A DNA stretch of 64,000 nucleotides, taken from NCBI GenBank assembly GCA_020465985.1, contig JAANYP010002776.1:222501-286500 (forward strand), given 5' to 3'. The position numbers and the translations under genes were made by a program. Under the pieces are notes generated by a model. The model did not search any database. It had not been told where the DNA came from and saw nothing but the letters and a program-made list of their open reading frames with translations. The first letter of the stretch is position 1, and every line of letters begins with the position of its first letter. Below, one piece after another: positions 36,741 to 51,317 of the stretch. Source of the stretch: Centrapalus pauciflorus (Eukaryota; Streptophyta; Magnoliopsida; Asterales; Asteraceae).

Positions 36741-38539
36741 TTCCAAGTCCTGAAGTAACATCTCCATCCAATATGGAAACAATCCCATCTTCTGATCAAA
36801 CTGTTACTGAAGCAGAATCCTCAAGTGGTGCAGAAGTTGATGATACTAATCTGAGAAGCTCATTTCAGACAGAAAGGGAACCCACACTCAGGGTTCACAA
36901 GTATCATCCTCTCAACCAGATAATGGAAGATCCACGCACTCCTGTACAAACAAGGACAATGATTCACAAGGAATCCTCTGATGCTGAATCAGCAGTCCCT
37001 GAATTCAGTCTAGCTGCCTTTGAACATGAATGCTTCATGTCACAATTAGAGCCAAAGAAGGCATCTGAGGCACTGAAAGATCCATCTTGGATTGAGGCAA
37101 TGCAAGAAGAATTGTTGCAATTCAAGATTCAGAATGTATGGACTCTAGTTGACTTGCCTAAAGGTAAGAGGGCAATTGGTACAAGATGGGTGTTTAGAAA
37201 CAAGAAGGATGAGAGAGGTGTAGTGATGAAGAACAAAGCAAGGTTGGTAGCTCAACGATATACTCAAGAAGAAGGAATAGATTTTGATGATGTCTTTGCC
37301 CCAGTAGCAAGGATAGAAGCCATCAGACTGTTTCTTGCTTATGCCAACTTTAAAGGGTTCAAAGTGCACCAAATGGATGTGAAATCTGCATTCTTGTATG
37401 GTAAAATAGAAGAAGAGGTTTAGTGTGTCAACCCCCTGGATTTGAGGTCTATAAGTATCCAGACAGAGTCTACAAGTTAGACAAAGCCCTCTATGGACTC
37501 CACCAAGCCCCAAGAGCATGGTATGACACTTTGTCTTCATATCTTCTACAGAATGGATTCAAGAGAGGTACTCTGGACAAGACGTTATTCACAAAGTCCA
37601 TCAAATCAGAGATTCTTCTTGTTCCGATCTATGTTGATGATATCATCTTTGGATCAACAAATGACATTCTGTGTAAAGAGTTTGAAACTCTGATGCACAA
37701 GAAGTTTCAAATGAGTTCAATGGGGGAACTAACCTTTTTTCTAGGATTGTTGGTCAAGCAGAAACCCACTGGACTTTTTATAAGTCAATCAAAGTATGTG
37801 AATGACAACTGGAAAAGTTTGGATACAAGGACACCAAAGTTGCCAGCACACCAATGGATACTCATAAACAGCTTGATGCAGTTAAAGAAGGAGTGGATGT
37901 GGATATTCATTTATACAGATCATTGATAGGTTCACTAATGTATCTCACATCTTCTAGACTTGATATAATGTTTGCTGTTTGTGTTTGTGCTAGGTTTCAA
38001 TGTGCTCCAAAGGATTCACATTTGTTTGCTGTTAAGAGAATCTTTAGTTACCTCAAGGGTCAACCAAAATTGGGCCTATGGTATCCTAAGGACTCTCCTC
38101 TTGAACTAACAGCTTATTCTGATAGTGACTATGGAGGTTGTAACATAGACAGAAAATCCACAACTGGTGGATGTCAATATTTAGGAGCAAGACTAGTCTC
38201 TTGGCAGTGAAAAAAGCAGACCACAGTCTCCACTTCATCCACTGAGGCAGAATACGTTGCAGCTGCCAGCTAAGAGACTATGGTATGAACTTTCTATCTA
38301 CTCCTATTTATATTGACAATTCAAGTGCAATTAGCATTGTACAAAATCTAGTGAAATTCCCAAAAACCAAGCACATATACATTATATTTCATTTTACAAG
38401 GGACTGCAATGATAAGAAATTAATCCAAGTTACCAAAATTCATACGGATGATCAGTTAGCTGATCTATTTACAAAACCATTTGATGTAGGAAGATTCACC
38501 TTTCTAGTATCAAATATTGGTATGGTAAACATGGATTAA
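36734..38539 (+). pseudogene. element C reverse transcriptase and RNase H, frameshifted
   Basis: The linker (PTLRVHKYHPLNQIMEDPRT) leads into copia RT (PSWIEAMQEELLQFKIQNVW; ARLVAQRYTQEEGIDFDDVF). A one-base loss at about 37422 creates a stop where GTT-TAT-GTG would be expected. The next frame carries LYGLHQAPRAWYDTLSSYLL and the intact catalytic YVDD at about 37630. A shift near 37800 is followed by SLIGSLMYLTSSRLDIMFAV. RNase H shows SDSDYGGCNIDRKSTTGG, a stop at 38208 and the final DQLADLFTKP motif. Neither enzyme can be made as one protein. Confidence 0.85.
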
Positions 38540-41500
38540 TTTATTTTTCATTATTCTCCCATATTTCATGAGAAAAATACTTATTAAATGTGCTTAGTTA
38601 AGGGGGAGACACTGTTTCATTAGATAATGCTTCATTTTCAACTAACAGCTTGAGACTATTCTCATGCTGCTAGTTCATTTTCTCGAACTGTTAGTTGTTT
38701 CACTTGGTCTGTCAAGTGTGCAGGGTAATTCAGTAATTCTTCATAAGATTGTGCGCGGGACTAGATATTTTTGAAAAGCCAAAACCTTTGAAGTCCCAGT
38801 TTCGTTCGATTGTAACTACCAGTTGGAAAAGTATCTTCCACAATCTTTTCATCTTCTCTCTCTGTGCGATTCTCACACAGTCGTTTGAAACCCTAAATCC
38901 CCGTTTTGACCTCAAATTGAGTTTGTCAAAGAACATAACTGCCTTCCCTAGTCTCTCAAACACACTGAACTCCAACCATTCCATGACATGATGGATTTTC
39001 TTCGTGGTTCCCATATCCATTATGCTCTAACTGTCAATCCCACCATATACGTCTCACAGATAGAGTAGTTTTGGAAATCAACCACTGTAAATACTATTAA
39101 TGGAGTCACTTCTTTTGCATCAATCATTGATGGTAACCCCATTACCATCACTGAGGAGACTATACGCCAACATCTGCATCTTCAAGATGCCACAGGTATA
39201 TCTGATCTCTCTCTTACTTCTTTACAAGAAGGTCTTTTTGAAATTGGGTATAGGGGCCCTACTGATTCTTTTACCTTCTACAAAGCAAATTTTGGCCCTA
39301 AATGGAAGTATCTTGTACATATTATTCAGCAGTGTATAAGCCCTAAACGGACTGGTTGGTCTGAATTTTCTTCAAATATTGCCACTGCCTTAGTGTGCTT
39401 ATCAACAGGCCAACAGTTCAACTTTTCAAATATGATTTTTCAAGGGATGTTAAGGCATCATGCCTTAAAGCATGGGAAATTTTTGATGTATCCACGGTTT
39501 TTGGCAGAAATAATTGCAAAGTCAAGCAATAATTTTAAAGTACATAAAAGGATACATGTTTCTCATAGGCACTCTTTACCTACTATTAAAAGGCTTTTAA
39601 AACCAAGTGCCAATTTTCACAATGTGTATGTGTAACATCAGGCATTGAACCAGGTTAGCAACAACGACCTAATTAGTATTTAATGGCCAATTATAACCTA
39701 ATCAGTGGTTATTAGAAATTAACCAAAGTGATTAACAAGGTTCATGAAGAAATTCAACTCAATTAGAATTAAATTCATCGGTGCGATGAATCGGGAAATT
39801 AATTAATCCGATCGATTTACGATATGAGGGATTAATTCAACTAAGTACATAATTAAATTATGATTAGTAACACTAATCAAACAGTAATACAATTACTTAA
39901 CATTAATTATGCAAGACTAAAACAATTCATTAAAACAATGCATCCTAAGTATTTATGAAAATACAAGAAAAGGGAAATACAAGAATACATTTCTAAATAC
40001 ATTTATACACAAAAAAAAATACATGTATAATACATGTATGGCTGGCCTATAGATCATGTGTGTATTAGAAGTTGAGTTTTATTTTTTTAATATTACTTTA
40101 AACACAATCATTTTGTTTAAAAGTGCATTCTACCTTTATCATCCATGCTTTTCATCATTTGAAAGACCAAACACTACGCCTATAAATAAGACCTCATTAC
40201 TCACTTCTTTTCCACACTTCAAACAACAAAAACCTCTCCTTTTCTTCTCTCAAACCGGATTTATACACTCACACATCACAAACTTGTGCATTCAAGTGTT
40301 CTTCAAGTGTTCTTCAAGAAAATCAAGTGTTTTGGTGCATATCTTGCAAGGATTTCACCTTCTACTCAAAATCATATTCTAAATACTTCAAAGTAAGTAA
40401 ATACTAACTTATTTCATCATACATTTATGTTTATATAAGTCTTGCATAATATATATAATCACCAACAACAACAAGTTTCATAAAAACTCAAGTTTATAAG
40501 TTTCTAGTTTTTAATTTTAAGTTGTTTCTTTAAATGTGCATATGAATATATGAACACATTATAAACATGTTAATATTATGAAAACATGTGTTATATATGT
40601 GTTATATAACTTTTATAACTTTCATACAAGTAGTCTTTGAATAAACAACAAGAATCATAAGTTATTTCGGTTTATAAACTGCGAATTTTCGGCAGAAAAT
40701 TTATATCGACTTTGAAAAATCATAACTAATTCATAACTTAACGAAATGAGTTGATTCTTGTCTCAAAAGTTAGATCTATGTCTTAACTATAGATCTAGAA
40801 TTATTCATAATTTATTTTGGAGTTTAAGACCTCCAGAAATTATTTGGGAAACCGAAAGTTTGACAGCTCAAAAATGGCCAACATAGGGTTTTTAACGAGC
40901 TTTTTCACGAACCTAAACATCTCGAATAATGGCCGTTCTTGATTCTAAAAATCCTTTGTATATAGTAGTTTAATGTCCTAGAAAACCAAAGTCTAAAACA
41001 TTTTGGAGCTCGGTCAAAAACAACCTCAAAGTAGGCCGAAAAACCTCCGAAAAAGCTGGAAAATTATAGATATATAAACTTGACGTTTTAAGCGAATTTT
41101 ATTTATAAACTTGTAATGTTGGGTGATTTAACACATAAAAACCTATAAATATATATATCATCATATATTAGAGATATTAAGTCCTTATTATCATTTAGGA
41201 CTCGATTAAACTCACTCGACGCATCATCCATCCATTTACACTAAAAGCTTTTTACGCTAGATTTTTGCCATCGCAATCCCGGTGAGTTCTCATAGCCCCT
41301 ATTTTCACACAGTTATCTTTTGGGGATGAAATACATGCTTCGTTTTTATATGGACACGGAAATATCTTCATTTCTATTATGTATTACACATCTGGTTCCA
41401 TTAGCCCTGATATCATGAACCGTTAATTGCATTTATTTGTAAGCGCGAATATATTGTGGATAGATCTATTGGGAGTCATGTCCCCCACTCGGGTTAGTCG

Positions 41501-42148
41501 GGTCGGCTAACAGCGGGTGCATATATATTCAACACACGGTATTACGTATGGGAATACTGCACAGGGCAAACTCATTTTAAATTAAGCTTCGGTTGCATGA
41601 TGGTTTATATGTAAGACATAACAAGGATTTTATGATTTTATAAATTCAATCTCTATTATTGTTGTCCATACGAGTCAGATTTACGTGTAAACCTATGAGC
41701 TCACCAACAATTTTGTTGACGTATTTTAGCGTGTATTTTCAGGAAATTAAGGCAAGTCCCTCACATCGGTAGTATTTTCAAGCTTTCGCATTTAAGGAGT
41801 CGCACTCAGTTTCAAACCATCGGAGATTTATTTGCGTTATTTTGGATGATTTAATTATGTATTTAAATCTCTGTATCTTGCGAACTTCTCTTTATCATTT
41901 TGTGTTGTGTAAAACATGTATATCTTTTAAAGTTACGCCGATGTATTTTTGAAAACGTCCATATAGTGGTCGTTCATTATGATTATGGTTACGCTTCCGC
42001 GACGTCGCGCTTCGTTGCCAACCAGGGTAACGGGGTGTGACAGATTGGTATCAGATCCATAGTTATAGTGAACTAGGTTGCATTAGTACCTAGACTATAA
42101 CTCTTACAAAAGGCAAACTTTCTTTAAGAACTGTGAACACATATATGG

Positions 42149-45100
42149 ACCCTGATGACAATAACATGTCGAAATTCACCCCTAGGGAAAGGGTGTGACT
42201 AGCACAACGAGAGTCTATCCCGGTACCTGCCCATCAGCCAAGCCCGCCGCAGTAGTAACGGGCAAGCATAGGACAGTGGGGATGGATGCCTCACACTCTC
42301 CAAGAGTGGAGAAACGAGGAGGGGATCCAAATCCAGTTTGAAGTCAGAACACCATCTTCCTCTCAAGTGCCGACACTTACCTAGAAACCTATGTAACAAA
42401 CGATGCCCCTGTTGGTGGCAAGCGCCGCCAGACACGACCTCCAATTTCGACAAAATCCACCAAGAGGTCGGTGAGATCTTTGCAAGGATTAAGCAGGAGG
42501 CAATGCAAACCACCAATAAACCGTAGGCCAACCAGAATACCCAGGCGATTTAACAAGACGGAATCGACGAATTGTGACAGCACCTAGCGGAGCACAAAGC
42601 CCACACTGCAAAACTAACCCAACGACTTAACGCTCTGGAGTACGAGGAAACCCCGGAGGCATCTCTTTATAGTATTTCTCTAGGCTTTACTATCTGATAT
42701 ATCTTAGGGTAAATAAGGCTTAAGAATTTATCAGAAAATTCTGACCATATCATATACAAAGATTAAGTATCAAGAACTTTTATGAGGAATTAAGTTTTAA
42801 CTACAACTCTGCGTAGGAAAAGATAAAGCTGTGACTATCTGCCTAAGAAATTTCAAACCCGTAGACTTATCCTCTTACCCCATTAGATACCACTTATGCA
42901 TTTCTACTATTTGATACTGGTGCTGATAGGAGCTTTATATCCACTAAGTTCACTAAGCAGATAAATTCCATTAAGTGCTACTTATGCTATTGAGGTTGAT
43001 GACAGTGAGACGCTTAAGACAAATAATATAAGTCGAGGATGCTCCTTAGAATTAGTAGGCCGACTCTTTGAAACAGACATGATACCCATCAAACTGGGAA
43101 GTGTTTACGTGGTCATAGGCATGGATTGGCTATCGAAAATCGTGTGGAAATAGTATGCAACAAGAACACAGTTCATATACCTTTAGCCAATAAGAAGGTC
43201 CTTACTGTCCAACGCAAAGCAAGAAATACCAAAGTAAGCATCATCTCTAGCATTAGGACCCTGAAGTGTTGATAGAGAGGGAGCCAAAGGGAAAGCGGCT
43301 CGAAAATATTCTTATTATTTATGGTTACCCCAAAGTTTTTCCAGAACACTTACCTGAACTCCCAACATCGAGGCAAGTCAAATTCAAAAATAGGCCTAGT
43401 ATCAGGTGCGGTACCAGTGGCTCGAGCACCATGCCGATTAGCCCCATCAATAGTGTAAGAATCGTCCAACCAACTGTTGGAGCTCTTAGATAAAGGGCCT
43501 ATCAAACCGAGTTCCTCGCTTTGGAGGAGCTCCAGTTTTGTTCATAAAGGAGAAGGATGGAACTTTCGGGATGTGCTTCAATTACCGAGAAATTAAATAA
43601 GCTGAAAGAACCAATACCCACTTCCAAGGATCAATGACTTGTTTGACAAAACTCCAAGAATTAAGCTTCTATTCGAAGATCGACCTTAGGTCTGGTTATC
43701 ATCTGGTTAGAGTTCACAAGAAATATATTCCAAAGACAGCTTTCAGATTCCGTTTCGGTCATCATAAATTCCTATTAATGCCGTTTGGATTAACCAGTGT
43801 CCCCAACGGTACTCATGGACCTCATCGGGTGTGCAAACCTTATTTAGACAAATTCGTGATTGTATTCATGAATGACTTTTAATCTACTCACGAAACGAGA
43901 AGGAGCACGAGCAACATTTAAGACTGATTCTGGAATTATCGGAGAAAGAACAACTATATGCTAAGCTTTCTAAATTTGACTTTTGGTTAGGAGAGGTGAA
44001 ATCCCTCGGTCACGTGAACAATAGTAAAGGAATCCAAGTCGACCCCGCAAAGATCGAGGCTATCAGGAATTGGTCAACTCTTAGAACCCCCAAAGAGATA
44101 CGACAGTCCTTAAGACTTGCCACTTATTATAAGCAATTTTCTCAAAGATCACCAGAACTCTAACAAAACTGACCCGAAAAGACATTAAGTATGATTGGAG
44201 GAGCAAGGATCAGGAGATATCATTTCATTTATTAAAGCACAAACTGTGCAGCGTGCCTACTTTGTCCATACCTAAGAGGAACGAGAAATTTATAGATTAC
44301 TATGACACTTTACACAATGGGCTGATGTAGAAAGATAAGGTCATAGCTTATACTTCATGAAAACTTAAGGTTCACGAGGTGAATTACACAACGCATGATC
44401 TAGATCTTGGAACAGTAGTCTTTACCCTTAAGACTTGAAGACATTAGTTGTACGGTAAGAAGTGTATTACACTCACGGACCCTAAGAGCCTCCAACACAT
44501 CTTGAACCAGAAAGAGTCAAATATTAGGTAACATCGTTGATAGGGCTAATAAGTGGTTGCAACAGTGAGATTCGTTATCACCTGAGGAAAACTAATGTGG
44601 TTGCAGACGCTCATAGCCGAAAGAAATGAGTTAAGCCGTTAAGAGTACCAGCCATAGTTATAACCACTCAACCAAACCCTCCTTTCTTAGTTCATGAAGT
44701 TATTAAGGAGGAAAATATATGAAAAATAAAGCCCTGCACAGAATGGATAAATAGTTTGGAATAAGGGTTTATGGAAATCAATACTTCACGAATAGAGTCT
44801 GGTTACCCTGTTTTTGATAGAGTAAGAAAACTGGTTAAAGATGACGGACACAAATCAAGATATGTCGTTCACCCCGGATCCGATAAAATGTATCATAGGG
44901 AACTATACGGGTGGCCTATCATGAAGGATGACATTGCCACATATGTCAAAAAAAAATTTCTAACATGCTCCAAAGTTAAGACCAACATCAGAAACCATTT
45001 GAGTAATATTCGACCACCTAACAAAATCCGTGCGTTCCTACCAATCAAGAAGAACATCAGGATGAATAAGCTAGTCCAAAAGTACCTCAAGGAAGTCGTC

Positions 45101-45965
45101 ACCGGACACGGAATGCCTATTATAATCATTTTTGATATGGATAGCAGATCTACAGCTAAGCTTTTGGCAATTATTATAGCAAACTGTGGATACAAACCTG
45201 GACATGAGTACCACATATCACTCTCAGACCAATGGTCAGAATAATAGAACGATCCAAACCCTAGAACATACATTAAGAGCCTGTGTAATGGATACTCATT
45301 TGCCTTAGTGGAATTATCGTACTACAATAGCTATCACTCAAGTATTAAAGCTGCTCCGTTTGAAGCCCTCTACGGGCAAAAGTGTCGATCACCGATTTAT
45401 TGGGAAGAAGTGGGAAATGGCCAAATCACTGGCGTTAAGATCATTCACGAAACAACCGAAAGGATAGTACAGATACGAAACTGACTAAAAGTTGCCTGCG
45501 ATTGTAAGAAAGTTATGCAGATGAAAATAGAAAATCCCTTGAGTTCTAATTAGGAGAACGAGTACTGATGAGAGTCTCGCCATGGAAGGGCGTGATACGA
45601 TTTGGGAAACAAGGATAATTAAACCCTCGATACATTGGCAATGCAAAGTCTTAAAGGGAATTGGACTCGTAGCTTATCGTTTAAAGTTACCACCAGAGCT
45701 TAGCAGCATGCACAATACCTTCCATGTATCGAATAAGAAGAAGTGTTTGTTAGAGGAGACACTTGTTACCCCTTGGAAGAGATCCAGCTAAATGATAAAC
45801 TTCGCTTCATCAAAGAGCCGGTTGAAATCATGGACCGTAAGGTCAAAGGATTGAAGCACAGTTGTATACCCATCCTCAAGGTCAGATGGAAATTCTAGAA
45901 ATGGACCACAATTCACTTAGGCATGCAAAGGCTAGTTTAAGCAAAGATACTCTCATCTACTCTTA
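42149..45965 (+). pseudogene. element D gag-pol remnant, multiply broken
   Basis: The gag begins MDPDDNNMS but stops within 20 codons. A protease trace LFDTGADRSFIS lies near 42906. RT motifs are FYSKIDLRSGYHLVRVHKKY and LLMPFGLT (43660-43800). RNase H and linker follow with in-frame TGA (44436) and TAG (44445). Integrase retains HPGSDKMYHRELYGWPIMKD and FLTCSKVK, but the stretch with the first catalytic Asp is deleted. The C-terminus has LKLPPELSSMHNTFHVSNKK, as in Tekay-type elements. None of it forms a usable polyprotein. Confidence 0.8.
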
Positions 45966-47460
45966 AGTAACAATACCCCTGAGGAAACAGGATAAAATTT
46001 CGGGACGAAATTCCCTTAACAGGGGGAGACATTAACATCAGGCATTGAACCAGGTTAGCAACAACGACCTAATTAGTATTTAATGGCCAATTATAACCTA
46101 ATCAGTGGTCATTAGAAATTAACCAAAGTGATTAACAAGGTTCATGAAGAAATTCAACTCAATTAGAATCAAATTCATCGGTGCGATGAATCGGGAAATT
46201 AATTAATCCGATCGATTTACGATATGAGGGATTAATTCAACTAAGTACATAATTAAATTATGATTAGTAACACTAATCAAACACTAATACAATTACCTAA
46301 CATTAATTATGCAAGACTAAAACAATTCATTAAAACAATGCATCCTAAGTATTTATGAAATTACAAGAAAAGGGAAATACAAGAATACAATTCTAAATAC
46401 ATTTATACACAAAAAAAAAAGATAAATACATGTATAATACATGTATGGCTGGCCTATAGGCCATGTGTGTATTAGAAGTTGACTTTTATTTTTTTAATAT
46501 AACTTTAAACACAATCATTTTGTTTAAAAGTGCACTCTACCTTTTTCATCCATGCTTTTCATCATTTGAAAGACCAAACACTTTGCCTATAAATAAGACC
46601 TCATTTCTCACTTCTTTTCCACACTTCAAACAACAAAAACCTCTCCTTTTCTTCTCTCAAAACCGGATTTATACACTCACACATCACAAACTTGTGCATT
46701 CAAGTGTTCTTCAAGTGTTCTTCAAGAAAATCAAGTGTTTTGGTGCATATCTTGCAAGGATTTCAACTTCTACTCAAAATCATATTCTAAATTCTTCAAA
46801 GTAAGTAAATACTAACTTATTTCATCATACATTTATGTTTATATAAGTCTTGCATAATATATATAATCACCAACAACAACAAGTTTCATAAAAACTCAAG
46901 TTTATAAGTTTCTAGTTTTTATTTTTAAGTTGTTTCTTTAAATGTGCATATGAATATATGAACACATTATAAACATGTTAATATTATGAAAACATATATA
47001 TGTGTTATATAACTTTTATAACTTTCATACAATTAGTCTTTGAATAAACAACAAGAATCATAAGTTATTTCGGTTTATAAACTGCGGATTTTCGACAGAA
47101 AATTTATATCGACTTTGAAAAATCATAACTAATTCATAACTTAACGAAATGAGTTGATTCTTGTCTCAAAAGTTAGATCTATGTCTTAACTATAGATCTA
47201 GAATTATTCATAATTTATTTTGGAGTTTAAGACCTCCAGAAATTATTTGGGAAACCGAAAGTTTGACAGCTCAAAAATGGCCAACATAGGGTTTTAACGA
47301 GCTTTTTCACGAACCTAAACATCTCGAAAAATGGCCGTTCTTGATTCTAAAAATCCTTTGTATATAGTAGTTTAATGTCCTAGAAAACCAAAGTCTAAAA
47401 CATTTTGGAGCTCGGTCAAAAACAACCTTAAAGTAGGCCGAAAAACCTTCGAAAAAGCAG

Positions 47461-47466
<6 letters not shown>

Positions 47467-47555
<89 letters not shown>
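47467..47555. repeat. (TA)n expansion in element D 3' LTR
   Basis: About 89 bp of TA repeats lie where the 5' LTR (about 41066-41079) has only TATAGATATATAAA. Confidence 0.95.
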
Positions 47556-47558
<3 letters not shown>

Positions 47559-50500
47559 TGACGTTTTAAGCGAATTTTATTTATAAACTTGTAATGTTGG
47601 GTGATTTAACACATAAAAACCTATAAATATATATATCATCATATATTAGAGATATTAAGTCCTTATTATCATTTAGGACTCGATTAAACTCACTCGACGC
47701 ATCATCCATCAATTTACACTAAAAGCTTTTTACGCTAGATTTTTGCCATCGCAATCCCGGTGAGTTCTCATAGCCCCTATTTTCACACAGTTATCTTTTG
47801 GGGATGAAATACATGCTTCGTTTTTATATGGACACGGAAATATCTTCATTTCTATTATGTATTACACATGTGGTTCCATTAGCCCTGATATCATGAACCG
47901 TTAATTGCATTTATTTGTAAGCGCGAATATATTGTGGATAGATCTATTGGGAGTCATGTCCCCCACTCGGGTTAGTCGGGTCGGCTAACAGCGGGTGCAT
48001 ATATATTCAACACACGGTATTACGTATGGGAATACTGCACAGGGCAAACTCATTTCAAATTAAGCTTCGGTTGCATGATGGTTTATATGTAATACATAAC
48101 AAGGAATTTATGATTTTATAAATTCAATCTCTATTATTGTTGTCCATACGAGTCAGATTTACGTGTAAACCTATGAGCTCACCAACAATTTTGTTGACGT
48201 ATTTTAGCGTGTATTTTCAGGAAATTAAGGCAAGTCCCTCACATCGGTAGTATTTTCAAGCTTCCGCATTTAAGGAGTCGCACTCAGTTTCAATCCATCG
48301 GAGATTTATTTGCATTATTTTGGATGATTTAATTATGTATTTAAATCTCTGTATCTTGCGAACTTCTCTTTATCATTTTGTGTTGTGTAAAACATGTATA
48401 TCTTTTAAAGTTACGCCGATGTATTTTTGAAAACGTCCATATAGTGGTCGTTCATTATGATTATGGTTACGCTTCCGCGACGTCGCGCTTCGTTGCCAAC
48501 CGGGGTAACGGGGTGTGACAGTATGTCCCATTGCCTTCTGCAATGCACGACACCCATCCAAGAAACAAAGGGGAGGGTCCTGAGCAGGCTCAGCTATCTA
48601 TTACTGCTTCACCCCCAGGACCCCAACCCACTCCTCATGATACATATACTTCCTCTGCTCCTTCCACTATACATAGCTCCCCTACCCCATCACTTAAAAT
48701 GTACAAATGACAAAGGGTTGTAGGAGCTCCTTCCTCCTCAGTCCATTTCCCAAAGCTAAATAGCCTTGTGCAGGGGGACACTCCTGCACAGAATATCGAT
48801 AGGGAACTCATTGAGGATACTCCCACCCTCAATTTGGAGGTGGATATCCCATCAGAGGATGTTCATATGGGATTTGTGGCTGGTACTACTGATGTCTCTA
48901 CACAAGAGGCACATGACAGTATCAACATCTCTAAGACCACACCCATGGCAACAGAGGGTGTGCAAGCACCTTCTGGAAGTCTCCAGTATCGAGAACGAAG
49001 GGGCCCAAATGTTTCTACTTCTAGAATTCATGCTAGTAATAGATATCAAATCCCACTATCATTTGAAGATCTTGAGGCTAGTCTGCAACTAATGGATTTG
49101 ACGGATCAACAGCTGAAACCTGTTGTAGCCATTTTGGAACATTACAAGTCCATTATTGCTACACAGGGGTCTCAAATCACAGCTTCGCAACAACTCACAG
49201 CAGCCCAACAACAGCGCCTTGATCAGTTTCATCTTGGTTTCACTCTTTGAGGAAACAAGATCATCCAGCTCGAGAAGATGGTTCGATCCCTGCTTGCAAA
49301 GGTTTTTGGACCCCCTGGACAAACCAATGCATCCAAAAAGGGGGAGAATCAGGAGATCCCTCATCCAGTCCAAACAGCTTCAACTTCACTAACAACAGCT
49401 TCAGTTTCTAGGCTAACAGTCCCAACAATTTCTCAAGCTGTTAGTCTAGAAGCTCAAGCTGCTCCCATCAGAACAACTGGAGTGGTCATCAGAGAAGGTC
49501 CTCAAGCTCCTGCTCTAGCAGTCCAAGCCACAGTATCAACCTCCATAGATAAGGGAAAGAACATTTTTATTGAGCCTCCAAAGATTAAATTTATTTCAAA
49601 AGAAGCTCAAGTTGCTCATGATGCTGAACTGGCCAGGAAATTAGCAGAAGAACAAGATGAGATCCTAGACCAGCAAACCCATGAACCAATGGGAGACGAT
49701 GAAACCTTAGGAGATTACTTAAGAGGGTTTGTGGTCAAAGATAATCAAAAGAAGAGGAAAAGGCCAACAGGGCCTTCAAAGGCAGAACACAAAAGATTCT
49801 TGATAAATTTATCTGCAACAGCTGGAACATCAAAGGTAATTGCTCAATCATGGTCAACTGAGAAGCTTCAGGCTTTATATGACAAGGAAAAAGAGAAAGA
49901 AAAGACTTCCACATCCTCCCAACAAGTCCACGTGCCATAAGAACCAGCTCAAACTGTTACTGATGCTCCTCAAACTGATCCCAACCAACAAGAAAAGTTT
50001 GATCAGGTATAGAGAGTGCTGTTTGAACAACAGCTGCAAAAGGCTATGGAAATCGAAAAGGTCTTGGATTCAGCATGACTTCTCCAAACCTCCAAGTACT
50101 TATTGGTATGCTAAGTCAATGGATGACATTGATTTAGTATATCATTTTGTGATCAAAAGGAAGGCTGGTCCAGAGGAAGAATATAAAAGCATAATCCACC
50201 TGGTACAGAGACTGACTAGAGATGAGCTGACACAAATGCATCATATTGGAACTGCCAGTCACTCTAGGTCATCAATTGTATGGGTTCAACAAAATTTGAA
50301 AGATCTCAGAAGCATTGTTGACCTAGAATCCACCAGAATGGATATAGAAGCTGCCAAGGAAATGAAGATTGTACAGGTTGATTTATATGCCAAATCAATG
50401 ACATATAGACTCAAGCTTGCAGACAGATCCAACAGATTCTTCAATTTTGAATTTCTCAATTTGCTAAAGGCATGGCTACTCCAGATGAGCTCTATGAAGA

Positions 50501-51317
50501 TTGAATGTGACAAAGTGGAGTTAAACAGAGAACTCATAAAGGCTATAAGGCAGAAACTTTCACAGTTGTAAGTTTTTGGATGCCTTAATTTGTATATAAC
50601 AGTTTTACTTTGTTTTATTTCCTTATTTGTATAGAAACCTAAAGTCTTGTGTAAAGAGTTTAAATTAGGGGGAGATTGTTGGGAAATATTCTAAGTATGT
50701 CAAGCTGTTAGTTAGATTTCTCAAGCTGTTAGTAGTGTTTCTGTGTAGTTACAAAGTTCAAGCTGCTAGTTCAACAAGTTCAAGCTGCTAGTTAAATTGT
50801 TCAAGCTGCCAGAGATAAGAGCTCAAGCTGCTCAACAGATTAATAACAGAAAGTGCTGAAATTCAGGAAGTGATATATATTTCAAGATTTTAAGATCTTC
50901 CAAGCATATCTACTACCAGAGAAATCAGAGTTCGTCAAGGAAACAAATCAGAAGGCTATATATAGATAGACTAGGTCTTTCTATTGTAAGTCTGTACGTG
51001 CAAGTTCTGTACTTGTGTGCTTCATTGTAATTGCTTTCTGATAAGTTTCTCAAGCCTCTAAGATTGTAAAACCCTAAGAACAATTAGTGTTCTTCGTCTA
51101 ATCAAACAGATTAGAGGTGATTGTAATCAGTGATTTTGGCAATATATGGGATTTGATTTTGATTATATTTATCTGTTATTTATTCTGAAAGTTTTTCTTA
51201 AAACAGTTAAGTGTTATTCCACATACTTCTTAATTGGACTTTGATTCAAAACAAGGTTATTGGTTTACACTCTGATTCATTAAAACCAGTTAATCTTAGG
51301 ATATTTTGATTCTGACA

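Larger units (their letters stand above)
39631..48520 (+). mobile_element. element D: large-LTR Ty3/gypsy inserted in element C
   Basis: The 5' LTR is 39631-42042 (2412 bp) and the 3' LTR 46031-48520 (2490 bp). Ends are TGTAACATCAGGC...GGGGTGTGACA. The exact target duplication is GTATG (39626-39630 and 48521-48525). The primer-binding site TGGTATCAGATCC is at 42046-42058, and the polypurine tract ACAGGGGGAGAC ends at 46030. About 38 differences counted by eye between LTRs outside the TA run (near 1.6%) make it the youngest of the B-C-D series, as nesting requires. The internal region is only about 4 kb, with gag truncated and pol full of stops. RT and C-terminal integrase sequence suggest the Tekay (Del) chromovirus clade. 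Confidence 0.9.
38991..50571 (+). pseudogene. element C extra downstream ORF (Sirevirus-type), split by element D
   Basis: The first part, 38991-39630, begins MDFLRGSHIHYALTVNPTIY, a start seen in the additional ORF of Asteraceae Sireviruses. A TAG at 39066-39068 stands where a Gln before FWK is expected. After D the reading resumes at 48526, passes a proline/serine-rich stretch, a long segment with LSFEDLEASLQLMDLTDQQL, and stops (49248, 49938, 50010 and others). It ends with a region rich in charged and leucine residues (50100-50571), likely coiled coil. Such ORFs have been called env-like, but their role is unproven and no clear signal peptide or membrane segment is visible here. Decay rules out function. 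Confidence 0.7.

Noticed and set aside
40056..40382. Frame repeated almost identically at 46463-46804 and in part near 59065-59262
   Set aside because: It lies inside the LTRs of elements D and F; the repetition is LTR identity, and no protein family is evident.
42199..42583. Minus-strand frames opposite element D gag, with a counterpart at 61306-61683
   Set aside because: They are antisense shadows of decayed gag; the plus strand carries the recognisable gag pieces.
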